From the NCBI RefSeq assembly GCF_018131015.1, contig NZ_JAFCJJ010000039.1, positions 1 through 47,679 of the forward strand: a DNA stretch of 47,679 nucleotides, in the 5' to 3' direction. The notes beneath the pieces are model-generated. The model was not told the DNA's origin, searched no databases, and saw only the letters and a list, made by a program, of their open reading frames with translations. Every line of letters begins with the position of its first letter. Position 1 is the first letter of the stretch. The position numbers and the translations under genes are program-made. The stretch comes from Bradyrhizobium diazoefficiens (lineage in GTDB: Bacteria; Pseudomonadota; Alphaproteobacteria; Rhizobiales; Xanthobacteraceae). Below are positions 1 through 7,347 of this stretch, piece by piece.

Positions 1-119
1 AAGACGTTATCCAGGATCTTGGCGTTGTTCGGCTCCTGCTCGAACTTCACCAATTGATTGTCGACGGTGTCCAGGCTCTCGCTGGTCTCCGTCAAGAACT
101 CCCGCAACAGATCATCCAT
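1..119 (-). CDS. cheA: CheA chemotaxis histidine kinase, N-terminal fragment (cut by window edge)
   Basis: The minus strand from an ATG at 119 reads MDDLLREFLTETSESLDTVD and then continues in frame through VKFEQEP to the window edge, with no stop. This is the start of the P1 (Hpt) domain of CheA, the kinase that takes signals from methyl-accepting chemotaxis proteins and phosphorylates CheY and CheB in the cytoplasm. The phospho-accepting histidine (usually within VHTIKGT, further in) lies outside the window, as do the P2-P5 domains. Only about 39 of the usual 800-930 residues are visible. The N-terminus closely resembles rhizobial CheA as I recall it. The gene start therefore lies about 400 bp downstream, on the same strand, of the response regulator at 528-1001, which would fit a signalling neighbourhood. 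Confidence 0.85.
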   Translation of the reverse strand, partial: MDDLLREFLTETSESLDTVDNQLVKFEQEPNNAKILDNV

Positions 120-527
120 GAACACGCCTTAATTGAACCGGCCTTCGACGCCTGAGCCAGATGGAATTGGCGGAAGCCCGCCGCTGGATCGTTAGACAAC
201 CCTTTTCACGGTCCCGTTAATTTCGTCCTCCGTGCAACTACGGAGACCGGCGGGACGCTTGCGATCTGGGGGACCGCGTCTGCATCGAGCCGGCAGCAAA
301 CCTCGAGCTGGATATGCAACAGGTAAACGGACCGATAACGCCGCCGCGGCCGGTGCAAGAAAATGCAGCTCGCGGAGGGCGATCTGCTCGGGTTGTGTGA
401 ATTGAATCGAATCACCCGCGATCGAAATCGCATGCGCCGCCGCCGGCTCGGCCCGGGCCGAAATCCGCGCGACCTGCATTTGCGGTAAACAGACGCTTAC
501 AAGCCGGCCGTTGCGGTCGAGGCGGCC
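120..527. other. Intergenic region between cheA and response regulator, no secure gene
   Basis: This stretch must hold the 5' region of cheA. A minus-strand reading frame at 192-479 (95 codons, from ATG 479) has coding-like G/C third positions only in its first half. In the second half the coding-like bias moves to the +1 frame (open 206-433, reading HIQLEVCCRLDADAVPQ). This could be a small frameshifted gene remnant or chance. Neither translation resembles a family I know, so I do not call a gene. Confidence 0.3.
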
Positions 528-1001
528 TTAACCCACGCGGGCGGTCGGGGCGACGTCGCGGTGGTCCGCGAGGCAGCCGGTGACGGCCGCGAGCAATGCA
601 TCGGGGGTGAACGGCTTGCGCAGGCAGCGCGCCGCACCGAGCTCCAGCGCCATCCGGAGGAAATCCGGTGCGGGTGAATTCAGGTTTGCGAAGGCGTAGC
701 CGGACATCGCGATCAGCGGAATCCCGGGTGCGCGCTCGTGAAAGATGCGGATCGATTCGAAGCCGCGCATATGCGGCATGAAGATATCGATGACCATCAG
801 ATCGAACTGCTCGGTTTCCAGCGCGCGGAGTCCTGCCTCTCCCCCTTCGGCGATCGTCACCCGGAAATTATTTCGCTGCAGGTAGACCTCCATCGCCAGG
901 CACGCCATCGGATCGTCGTCGACAACGAGAATATGGCGCAGATTTTCCGTCCCCGTCTGCGCCTTCCGTTTCGACGACTCAATGAGCGAAGCGTGGGTCA
1001 C
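528..1001 (-). CDS. Single-domain response regulator (REC, CheY-like)
   Basis: Predicted 157-residue cytoplasmic receiver protein. The translation shows the REC hallmarks in order: the acidic pocket VVDDDP near residue 26, the phospho-acceptor aspartate in LMVIDIFMPHMRG near residue 69, a switch Ser in AMSGYA, and the conserved lysine in LRKPF. There is no output domain after the REC fold, so it acts by protein contact or as a phosphate relay. I chose the GTG start at 1001 because AGAGGAG precedes it at good spacing; the frame stays open upstream to 1235, but that extension does not look like a receiver domain. It is on the same strand as cheA. A stand-alone Hpt protein (3216-3593) nearby could be a phosphorelay partner, which is inference from proximity only. 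Confidence 0.85.
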   Translation of the reverse strand: MTHASLIESSKRKAQTGTENLRHILVVDDDPMACLAMEVYLQRNNFRVTIAEGGEAGLRALETEQFDLMVIDIFMPHMRGFESIRIFHERAPGIPLIAMSGYAFANLNSPAPDFLRMALELGAARCLRKPFTPDALLAAVTGCLADHRDVAPTARVG

Positions 1002-1472
1002 GCCCTTCTCCTCTGGCTTGGATCGAATTGGTGATGGTCGCAGGCGCCGCCCACGGAAAACCGAAGCGGACGCGACCGACGCGGGATCCGCAGCCTGGAG
1101 ACGGTGGTTCACAGCGATCGTTGCTGGCTGAGTATGTTCGTCCGTCGAACAGGGCTGCGAAGGCCGGCCAGCGTCCCCTGACAATGCCAACCCTGGCACC
1201 GCGAACGCAATGCTTGCAATCGACCGACACCGCACGGCTCATGAAAGCGCCCCTGCCGCTTTTTCCCACGCGTTCTGCGCGGGGTTGGCGCCGGACCCGC
1301 AGGGCGAATCACCCGCGCAGTTCTTATTTCGGCCGCAAATGCGACAGCGTGTCTGCCCCCTAACAGGTATATGCGATGCATCACAACCTGTATAATATGA
1401 TTATTGCACCGCGCAACCGGATCACGAATGCGTGCGCGGCCCCGATTGTCCACCGAGCCGGACTGATCCTGC
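1002..1472. other. Intergenic region, 471 bp, divergent regulatory region
   Basis: This divergent region lies between the response regulator (-) and the first Crp/Fnr regulator (+). Several short frames are open on both strands but none has recognisable motifs or a convincing ribosome binding site. On the plus strand a perfect TATAAT hexamer occurs at 1391-1396, overlapping the right arm of an inverted repeat. I see no RNA gene. Confidence 0.4.
1363..1396 (+). promoter_or_regulatory. Candidate promoter -10 box and inverted-repeat operator upstream of Crp/Fnr gene
   Basis: ACAGGT (1363-1368) and ACCTGT (1386-1391) form an inverted repeat with about two helical turns between arm centres. The right arm runs into a perfect -10 hexamer TATAAT (1391-1396). 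A palindrome GATGCATC lies between the arms (1375-1382). No good -35 hexamer is present at 17 bp, which would suit an activator-dependent or autoregulated promoter. The regulator encoded 77 bp downstream is a candidate ligand, by inference only. Confidence 0.35.
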
Positions 1473-2180
1473 ATGACCGTGAGCGGCCCCAGGTCCAACC
1501 AGCTCCTGCAAATGCTCGACGCGGCCGATTTCGATCTGCTGCGCGCGCATCTCGTCACGATTGAAATGACGAGAGAGACAGTGCTGGGCGAAGCAGGCGC
1601 GGCGCTGCGGCATGTCTATTTTCCGCATGGCGGATCCATTTCGGTCGCAGTGGCCCTTTCCGAAGGACAGATGATCGAGGTAGCGATGCTCGGCCGCGAC
1701 AGCGTCGTCGGCGGCGGCGCCGCGCTTGCGGACGGCATCGCGCCAGCCGACGCCATCGTGCTGTTTCCGGGCACTGCGTCGGCAATGGACATCGCGACTT
1801 TCCGCGCGGTCGCTGCTGCCAGCGCGCCGTTTCGAAACCTGATCATTCGTCACGAGCAGGCGCTCTTTGCGCAAGTGCAGCAATCCCTGCTCTGCAATAC
1901 GCTGCACCCGGTCGAGTCTCGTCTGGCACGCTGGCTCCTGCGCGCGCGCGAGCTGTCCGACAGTGAAACCCTGCCGCTCACTCAGGAGACGTTGGCGCAG
2001 ATGATGGGCGTCAGGCGGAATGCCATCTCGCTGGTCGCGCAGTCGCTGCAGCGAACCGGCATCCTTCGCTACAGCCGAGGCCGGATCGAGATCGCGGATT
2101 TGCCCGCGCTGGAGGCGCTGTCTTGCGGTTGCTACTCCGCGGTGAAGCTCCACTATGCACGCCTGCTCGGGACCCGATAG
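1473..2180 (+). CDS. Crp/Fnr-family transcriptional regulator (first of a tandem pair)
   Basis: Predicted 235-residue DNA-binding regulator. The N-terminal half (about residues 10-130) fits a cNMP-binding-like beta-roll (YFPHGGSISVAV, VAMLGRDSVVGGG). The phosphate-binding motif of true cAMP receptors (GE(L/I)A...RSA) is absent, so cAMP binding is not supported, and there are no Fnr-type cysteine clusters. The C-terminal part holds a winged helix-turn-helix with LTQETLAQMMGVRRNAISLV near residues 165-185, the pattern typical of this family. It is followed after 161 bp by a clear paralogue in the same orientation. The pair probably arose by tandem duplication. Regulon unknown. Confidence 0.85.
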   Translation: MTVSGPRSNQLLQMLDAADFDLLRAHLVTIEMTRETVLGEAGAALRHVYFPHGGSISVAVALSEGQMIEVAMLGRDSVVGGGAALADGIAPADAIVLFPGTASAMDIATFRAVAAASAPFRNLIIRHEQALFAQVQQSLLCNTLHPVESRLARWLLRARELSDSETLPLTQETLAQMMGVRRNAISLVAQSLQRTGILRYSRGRIEIADLPALEALSCGCYSAVKLHYARLLGTR

Positions 2181-2341
2181 CGGCGGCATCTTGACGGTGG
2201 TGCACGGTATATCAACGGCTCTGGGAACACGGACATCCTGTCCCAAGTGCCAATATATCCCGGCGTGAGTAAGTTGGAACTTATGCTTGGGGCGCGACTT
2301 CGCTTTCGACGCCTCGTCTGCTGAGGATACGGGAGGCAGAT

Positions 2342-3046
2342 TTGGATACCCTGGTACGCCCATCGAACGGTTTCCTGTCAGCGCTGCCGACAGACGACTA
2401 TGAACTGATCCGTGCACATCTGCGCACAGTCGACCTGCCGCATGATGCGGTGCTGGTGGAGACCGGCGAGACGCTGAAGCGCGCCTTCTTCCCCCATCGC
2501 GGCGTCATCTCGCTGGTCGTGAAGCTGGCCAAGGGCGAGCATGTCCAGGTCGCCATGATCGGTCGCGACAGCCTGCTCGGAACGCTCTCGACCATGGGGG
2601 ACGCCTGCGCGCTGAACACGGCGGTCGTGCTGGTACCCGGCGTCGCATCCGTGATGGACCTCGACCGGCTGCGCATCGCCGCCGAGCAGAGCAGCACGCT
2701 CCGCACATTGCTCACGCGCCACGGGCTCGCGGTCTATGCGCAGGTTCAGCAGACTGCGGGCTGCAACGCCGCCCATCCGGTGGAATCGCGGCTGTCGCGC
2801 TGCCTGTTGCACACCCATGACCTGTCGGGCGACTACCGGCTGCTCCTGACGCAGGAGTCGATGGCGCAAATGATCGGCGCGCGGCGCAACAGCGTATCGC
2901 TGGTCGCCAACACCCTGCAGCACGCCAATTTCATCCACTACAGCCGGGGGCACATCCAGATCCTCAACCTCGACGGGCTGCGCCAGACGGCCTGCGAATG
3001 CTACGGCACGGTGAAGGCCCAGTACGAGAGGCTGGTCGGATCCTGA
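2342..3046 (+). CDS. Crp/Fnr-family transcriptional regulator (second of a tandem pair)
   Basis: Predicted 234-residue paralogue of the preceding gene. The same blocks recur: YAQVQQ, AHPVESRLSR, LTQESMAQMIGARRNSVSLV and HYSRGHIQI match the first copy position for position. The start is a TTG at 2342 with GGGAGG just upstream; no ATG in this frame lies near the expected N-terminus. It has the beta-roll plus winged-helix layout, again without the cAMP phosphate-binding motif and without Fnr cysteines. The effector-sensing half has diverged more than the DNA-binding half, so the two may read different signals at similar sites. That last point is inference. Confidence 0.85.
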   Translation: MDTLVRPSNGFLSALPTDDYELIRAHLRTVDLPHDAVLVETGETLKRAFFPHRGVISLVVKLAKGEHVQVAMIGRDSLLGTLSTMGDACALNTAVVLVPGVASVMDLDRLRIAAEQSSTLRTLLTRHGLAVYAQVQQTAGCNAAHPVESRLSRCLLHTHDLSGDYRLLLTQESMAQMIGARRNSVSLVANTLQHANFIHYSRGHIQILNLDGLRQTACECYGTVKAQYERLVGS

Positions 3047-3215
3047 CGCGCGCGCGAGGCGCTCGCCATAGCCGATGGTAAACCAGCCGCTTACGGCGGC
3101 ATGCAAACACCGCACGACTTTCGGCCAGAACCGAAATCGAAGTCCGGTTAGATGCGAGGGTGCCTCGCGTCCCAGACCCTTGCGATGCGCACGACCGAAA
3201 GCGAGATCTTAACTC

Positions 3216-3593
3216 ATGTTCGAAGTCGTCACAGCGCCAGCCCGGAGCACACCCGACATCGAGCCGGTGCGCGAGCCGGCCGCGTTCGACGCGCTGGTGC
3301 GCGAGATCGGCGAGGATGGCGCCTGCGAGGTCCGCGCGGTGTTCTGGAGCGAGACCCCGGCGCGGCTGAAGCTGTTTCGCACGCTCGCACTCGACCCGCA
3401 TCGCGCCAGGATCGCGCGCGAGGCGCATTCGCTCAAGAGCGCGGCGAGGACGTTCGGCTATCTCCGGCTCGCAGCGCTTGCGCTGCGGCTGGAGGCGACC
3501 GCGGACGCGCTCGGCGACGCCGAATTCGGCGAGCTCGTGACGGGAATGGACGCCGCCTTCGCCGCGGCGCGACAGCAGGAGCTGCGCGACTGA
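3216..3593 (+). CDS. Hpt-domain phosphotransfer protein
   Basis: Predicted 125-residue histidine phosphotransfer protein. The signature AREAHSLKSAARTFG places the phospho-accepting histidine at residue 71, and the rest is helical as expected of a four-helix Hpt bundle (about residues 25-120). Such proteins pass phosphate between hybrid kinases and response regulators in the cytoplasm. The ATG at 3216 gives a protein of normal Hpt length; its Shine-Dalgarno is weak (GAG). A longer open frame over the same DNA in another phase (3152-3652) lacks any motif and is rejected. Partners are not evident, but the single-domain REC protein at 528-1001 is a candidate. Confidence 0.85.
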   Translation: MFEVVTAPARSTPDIEPVREPAAFDALVREIGEDGACEVRAVFWSETPARLKLFRTLALDPHRARIAREAHSLKSAARTFGYLRLAALALRLEATADALGDAEFGELVTGMDAAFAAARQQELRD

Positions 3594-3691
3594 CGACTTC
3601 TGCGTGCAATCCCGCCGTACTTATACGGCTTGCGATTTTCACAGATGACTAATCATAGGTGGCGATAGTCGCGGAAGCCAGGAGGGTTTCC

Positions 3692-3940
3692 ATGATCACC
3701 TATGAGACTGCGGATCAGAAGGAAGTCCGTCGTTTCCGCATTGCTCAGTTCAATGGCCGGATGGCGACGGTCAAGTCGGGCGAATCGACAGTGACGGGAT
3801 TCGTGCGCTCGGTGCTGGAGCAGGAATCGAGCATTCCGCCGCGCTGGACCATCACGATCATTCCGAACGCGCCGAAGGAAGACACCAAGATGCTGCGGCC
3901 CGCTTCGCGCGTGCGGCCCTTCGCCGAAGACTATTTCTGA
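3692..3940 (+). CDS. Small protein of unknown function (82 aa)
   Basis: Predicted 82-residue cytoplasmic protein beginning MITYETADQKEVRRFRIAQF. The ATG at 3692 is preceded by a strong GGAGG at 3680-3684, which decides the start over an upstream alternative at 3659. The sequence suggests a compact beta-rich fold (RFRIAQFNGRMATVKSG, RWTITIIPN), with no signal peptide or membrane segment. I recognise it only as the kind of conserved hypothetical found in Bradyrhizobium. It stands alone between an Hpt gene and a degraded palindromic repeat. No function is proposed. Confidence 0.7.
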   Translation: MITYETADQKEVRRFRIAQFNGRMATVKSGESTVTGFVRSVLEQESSIPPRWTITIIPNAPKEDTKMLRPASRVRPFAEDYF

Positions 3941-3975
3941 CGAGATCGGGTCTCCAGGGCGCGACGGGGATGCAC

Positions 3976-4037
3976 CATCATCGCGCCTTGGGTTACTCGG
4001 GCATGATCCTTTCGGAAGCCGCTCCGCGCATCACGCG
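3976..4037. repeat. Degraded RIME-like intergenic palindromic repeat (copy C)
   Basis: The segment reads CATCATCGCGCCTTGGGTTACTC and then GCATGATCCTTTCGGAAGCCGC (4001-4022). It aligns with the left half and the first stem arm of the full copies at 6252-6356 and 18264-18352. The closing arm GATCATGC is lost, so this is a decayed or truncated copy. Confidence 0.6.
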
Positions 4038-4092
4038 CTAGCCTTCCACCGGTCCACCCGGAGCCGCCGCCCGGCGGCATGCAACCACAGCC

Positions 4093-4713
4093 TCAATCGA
4101 TCGATTGCAGCAGCGCCGCCCGGACCAGGTCCGCAGTGTTGCGCGCACCGAGCTTGCGCATCGCCTCGGCGCGATGGCTCTCGAAGGTCCGCGGGCTGAT
4201 CTGCATCCGCAGCGCGCCTTGCTTGTTCGAATAACCCTCGCTGATCAGCCGCAGCACCTCGCGCTCACGCTTGGTCAGCCGCTTCTGGCCGGGCGGGATG
4301 GAGGGTTCGGCGCTCGCCACGCGCTGCACCTGCGGCGCGTGCCCGGCCTTCTCCGCACTCTCGATTGCGGACGGCGTCGGCGAGCTGCCCTTGTGAGGGC
4401 CGGCAAGCTGCTTGACCAGGCCGCAAACGCGCTCGGTCTGCGCCAGCGCGTTCTCGACCACCCGCTGCAGATAGGCACGATCGCCCGAAGCCGGCACGAG
4501 TTGATCACTGTGGTGCTTGATCTCGCCCATGTAGAGCAAAAGCGCGGTCATGGGGCCGTTGAGCTCGCGGGCAATGGCCACGGCCGTCTCGTCGGCGGCC
4601 CTGGCGCGGGCCGCATTCAGACGGACGAGATCGAGCCCTTCATGCGCAGAAGTGCCGCCATCGTGCCATTCCGACGGCCTCGAATCGGTGGCCGTATCAT
4701 TCTGTGACCCCAT
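4093..4713 (-). CDS. LuxR-type HTH regulator with His-less histidine-kinase-like DHp domain
   Basis: Predicted 206-residue protein with two parts. Residues about 35-105 resemble the dimerisation/phosphotransfer helices of FixL-type sensor kinases: AIARELNGPMTAL aligns with the H-box ALAHELNQPLTAI, but the phospho-accepting His is Arg49. No ATPase domain follows. Residues about 146-200 are a LuxR/GerE helix-turn-helix (LTKREREVLRLISEGYSNKQ, ISPRTFESHRAEAMRKLGA). The layout suggests a DNA-binding protein that dimerises through a dead kinase module, or that titrates or docks on real kinases. The first part is an assignment by eye; the HTH is secure. It is transcribed away from the unknown gene at 5053, across an AT-rich 340-bp region. 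Confidence 0.8.
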   Translation of the reverse strand: MGSQNDTATDSRPSEWHDGGTSAHEGLDLVRLNAARARAADETAVAIARELNGPMTALLLYMGEIKHHSDQLVPASGDRAYLQRVVENALAQTERVCGLVKQLAGPHKGSSPTPSAIESAEKAGHAPQVQRVASAEPSIPPGQKRLTKREREVLRLISEGYSNKQGALRMQISPRTFESHRAEAMRKLGARNTADLVRAALLQSID

Positions 4714-5052
4714 GCGGCCTTTTTTACGGAACCGGCGACGCTCTGTAGTTAACTTTTTGCTCCGTAAGACTACGGTTAATTTGTGGTTTTTGCGCCGAAA
4801 TTCGGGCTACGGCACAATTTGTGCTTGCACCCGCCGGCTCTTTGGCATGCCAAGGTTGAGGAATATGCCTAAACCACGGGCAGCCGGCAGACAGCCGTCT
4901 TAACGATCGTGGTCCCCCGCACGGTTCCACTGCCCCGGATTTTACGGATTAATTAACGGCGACTTGCTTCTCTAGCTCAATTGCGAGCGCGCAAATGCCT
5001 CCACGCATCGGGCCGCTGGGCCTGCCGGAAACGCTGCGGAAGATTGCGTGCC
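4714..5052. promoter_or_regulatory. Divergent AT-rich intergenic region with several short palindromes
   Basis: This 339-bp gap separates the LuxR-type gene (-) from the unknown gene at 5053 (+). It is AT-rich for this genome. It contains GCACAA-T-TTGTGC (4812-4824), the perfect 12-bp palindrome TTGGCATGCCAA (4842-4853), and TACGG-containing segments near 4726, 4780 and 4942 followed by A/T-rich bases. These are plausible regulator sites, but no protein can be assigned. No gene is seen inside. Confidence 0.35.
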
Positions 5053-6219
5053 ATGAACGACATCGATCGGCTGTCGGAGTTCCTGCGGAGGCTGACGCCG
5101 CTGTCGCGCAGCTGCCTGCTCAGCGAGCTTGAGCGGCTCGAGCTGTGCGGCATCGACATGCCCGGCTCGAGCGATATCCAGGCCCGCTTGCGCGCCGAGT
5201 TTCCCAAGGAAGGATCGCCCCAGGCACGCGCTGCCACCACCCCTTCGCGCTATTTCTTTGCGCCGCTCGAGCTGCTGCTGATCGACGGCGCGCCGGAGCA
5301 TGCCAACGCGGGACGGATCTCGCGCAACACCCTCACCCCGATCTGGGAGTGGATCTGCCGCGACCTGCTGCCGACCATGGCGCGCGACTACATCAAGGCG
5401 ATCAACGACCAGGACGCCGCCAACAATCCGAGGGAGGTGCTGAAGATCGCGGCGACCTTCCAGACCAAGGTCGTCAAGGTGCTCGAGAACACCTGCGCCT
5501 CGGCGGAGAGCACCGAATTCGCGCGCGCCAAGCTCGCGCAATACACGGCGTCGCGCACCGCCTTCGACGACGTGATCAAGATGCTGCATGTCCTGCGCGC
5601 CGGCGAGGCGCTGCGGAAGTTCGACGCGAGGCTGCCCGAGACGATCGTCAAGTTCGACGACGGTCAGGTCACCAAGATCGCCACACTGCTCGACGCCTTC
5701 AGGAAATCCCATCGTGAGGCGCTGCCCTTTGCCCTGACACTGGTCGCGCGACGCCTGAAGACGTCGTGGCATCTGGTGCGCCTTGCCACCAAGGCGGCCG
5801 CGAGCAAGAGCGCCGCCGACGTCGCCGCCGCGCCCTATGCCGGCGTGGTGGCGATGGTGCTCGACCGGCTCGACGACAAGCGCCTCGCCCTGCGGGTCGC
5901 GCTCCGGCACAACCGGGTGCTGGTCGCGCGCGATCTGCTGACCGACATCTACGAGACCGAGCATGCGCTCAAGGTGCGCATCGACGGCATCGAGAATTGC
6001 GAATGGGGCGTCCGTCTGCAGCAATTGATGGACGCGATCGCGGCACTGGTGTCGGCCGAGGTCAGCCGCTTTCCCTCGAACGTCGGCCATATTCTCGGTT
6101 CGCGCCGGCTGCGCGGCCCCGAGACGCTGGGCGACAAGCTGAGCTACCTGGCCTGGAAGGGACGCGACGCGGTGCAGGACGGCGCGGCGGCATTTCGCAA
6201 GCTGATCGGGCAGACCTGA
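5053..6219 (+). CDS. Protein of unknown function (388 aa)
   Basis: Predicted 388-residue soluble protein, mostly alpha-helical, without signal peptide or membrane segments. I do not recognise a domain. Visible blocks include LSEFLRRLTPLSRSCLLSEL near the start, ELLLIDGAPEHANAGRISRN near residue 75, and a helical C-terminal part. I prefer the ATG at 5053 (MNDIDRLSEF) because the frame upstream to 4981 is arginine- and cysteine-rich and unlike coding sequence here. It is monocistronic and followed by a RIME-like repeat. Function unknown. Confidence 0.75.
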   Translation: MNDIDRLSEFLRRLTPLSRSCLLSELERLELCGIDMPGSSDIQARLRAEFPKEGSPQARAATTPSRYFFAPLELLLIDGAPEHANAGRISRNTLTPIWEWICRDLLPTMARDYIKAINDQDAANNPREVLKIAATFQTKVVKVLENTCASAESTEFARAKLAQYTASRTAFDDVIKMLHVLRAGEALRKFDARLPETIVKFDDGQVTKIATLLDAFRKSHREALPFALTLVARRLKTSWHLVRLATKAAASKSAADVAAAPYAGVVAMVLDRLDDKRLALRVALRHNRVLVARDLLTDIYETEHALKVRIDGIENCEWGVRLQQLMDAIAALVSAEVSRFPSNVGHILGSRRLRGPETLGDKLSYLAWKGRDAVQDGAAAFRKLIGQT

Positions 6220-6251
6220 TCGCGCGGGGCGACGGGCCCGCGCGGACAATG

Positions 6252-6356
6252 CCTAAAGCGCAATGAAATTGGGACGAATCGTCATCGCGCTTTAGGTTGT
6301 TGTTTGCGCATGATCTTTTCGGAAATCCGCTTCGCACTTTTCCGGATCATGCTTTA
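6252..6356. repeat. RIME-like intergenic palindromic repeat (copy A)
   Basis: This is a mosaic of two inverted repeats. The first pairs CCTAAAGCGC (6252-6261) with GCGCTTTAGG (6287-6296). The second is a 45-bp unit from GCATGATC (6308-6315) to GATCATGC (6345-6352) with TTTTCGG / CCGGA-type inner pairing. The same arrangement, nearly base for base, recurs at 18264-18352 and in degraded form at 3976-4037. It resembles the RIME class of rhizobial intergenic mosaic elements. Confidence 0.8.
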
Positions 6357-6446
6357 GTGGGCACGCGGCAGGCACAGGAAGCGATCGAGAAATCGCCCCG
6401 AGAGCACGAACCTGAACCACCAATAGATCAATCGCCGCGTCGTCAT
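6354..6446 (-). CDS. Possible 30-aa small hydrophobic protein
   Basis: A minus-strand frame from ATG 6446 encodes MTTRRLIYWWFRFVLSGRFL followed by ten more residues. GAGGG lies about nine bases upstream of the ATG. The composition (aromatic, hydrophobic, basic) would fit a small membrane-associated peptide. Its TAA stop falls at the edge of the RIME-like repeat. There is no conservation evidence, so this is a weak candidate only. Confidence 0.2.
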   Translation of the reverse strand: MTTRRLIYWWFRFVLSGRFLDRFLCLPRAH

Positions 6447-6675
6447 TGCTGCAACCCTCGACAGCCCACCACCGGCTGCGCGAAGCATTAGCGCAGGTGC
6501 AGCAATTCGCATGTGACCTGCTTCACACCGGCGTCGCGGCGGCGGGACGCTTCGTCGCAGCACCGCCGCGAGCCAGGGGCGAATATGCTCGCATCGCGCG
6601 AAAATGAGTTCGCCGGTCGCGCTTGCCACGGATATCCTCCGCGACACCGCTGGGAGCAATCAGGAGGAATTCGCG
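6357..6675. other. Intergenic region after the RIME-like repeat
   Basis: About 320 bp lie between the repeat and the small exported protein at 6676. Apart from the possible small ORF at 6354-6446 (-) I see no gene, RNA or strong promoter in it. The frame of the downstream gene is open upstream to 6604, but the ribosome binding site at 6662-6667 argues against that extension. Confidence 0.3.
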
Positions 6676-7095
6676 ATGAGACCGGCCCGACTGGCACTGA
6701 TGACGATGGCCTTGCTCGTGGGTGCGCTGACGCCGGTGGCGATGGCGCAGACGGCGCCGCCGCAGGGCAATGCCGCGCCGACCGCGGACAACGCGGTCCT
6801 GCTGACCGTGTTCTTCAAGCACGACCAGTCGCGGCCGCTGAACGAGCTGAATGCGCAGCTCGACAAGCAGGGTTTCGACAAGGCGTTTCCGCCGCCCGGC
6901 ATCGAGGTCGTGAGCTGGTACGTGATGATGGGAATCGGGCAGGTGATCACGCTGCGCCTGCCGGCCTCGCGGCTGCGCGAGGTCAACCGCGTCATCGAGG
7001 ACACCGCCTGGGGCGCCTATCGCACCGAATTCTATGCGACCTATGACTACAAGGCGGTCGGCATGGCCCGGCACGACAAGGCCACTGGCAATTGA
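6676..7095 (+). CDS. Small exported protein of unknown function (139 aa)
   Basis: Predicted 139-residue protein with an N-terminal Sec signal peptide: MRPARLALMTMALLVGALTP, then VAMAQ with probable cleavage after AMA near residue 25. The mature part has a beta/alpha pattern (LLTVFFKHDQSRPLNELNAQ, VSWYVMMGIGQVITLRLPAS). That could be a ferredoxin-like or stress-related periplasmic fold, but I cannot assign a family. AGGAGG at 6662-6667 fixes the ATG at 6676. It is monocistronic. Expected location is the periplasm. Confidence 0.75.
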   Translation: MRPARLALMTMALLVGALTPVAMAQTAPPQGNAAPTADNAVLLTVFFKHDQSRPLNELNAQLDKQGFDKAFPPPGIEVVSWYVMMGIGQVITLRLPASRLREVNRVIEDTAWGAYRTEFYATYDYKAVGMARHDKATGN

Positions 7096-7322
7096 GCTCC
7101 GAACTATTCAGTCGGACGAGCCGTGCGCGGCTTCGTCCAGTGCCAGGGCACCGGCGCCTCGCGCGATCGCCGCAGCGCCGGTGCGGCACGCGCACAGATG
7201 TAAAAACTTCTGCAGCGACATCCCTACAATTTTAGACATGGTGCAGGCTTTAACGTTACTCGGCCATTTCCGGGATAACGCCTCTGCTCTCCATAATTGC
7301 GGGCCTCTATATCGCTAACATA

Positions 7323-7336
7323 CCGTTACGAAACGG
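7323..7336 (+). promoter_or_regulatory. Small hairpin overlapping the ribosome binding site of the EAL gene
   Basis: CCGTT (7323-7327) pairs with AACGG (7332-7336) around the loop ACGA. The right arm abuts the GGGAG Shine-Dalgarno at 7335-7339, twelve bases before the ATG at 7348. It could reduce translation initiation or be a short operator, but a stem this short may be chance. Confidence 0.25.
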
Positions 7337-7347
7337 GAGTGCTTGCG

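Noticed and set aside
4842..4860. TTGGCATGCCAAGGTTGAG considered as a sigma-54 -24/-12 promoter
   Set aside because: The -12 element reads TTGA instead of TTGC and the GG-to-GC spacing is not right; it is better described as a 12-bp palindrome.
7034..7318. Plus-strand 94-codon frame downstream of the exported protein
   Set aside because: It overlaps the end of the real gene in another phase, has no ribosome binding site and no motif.
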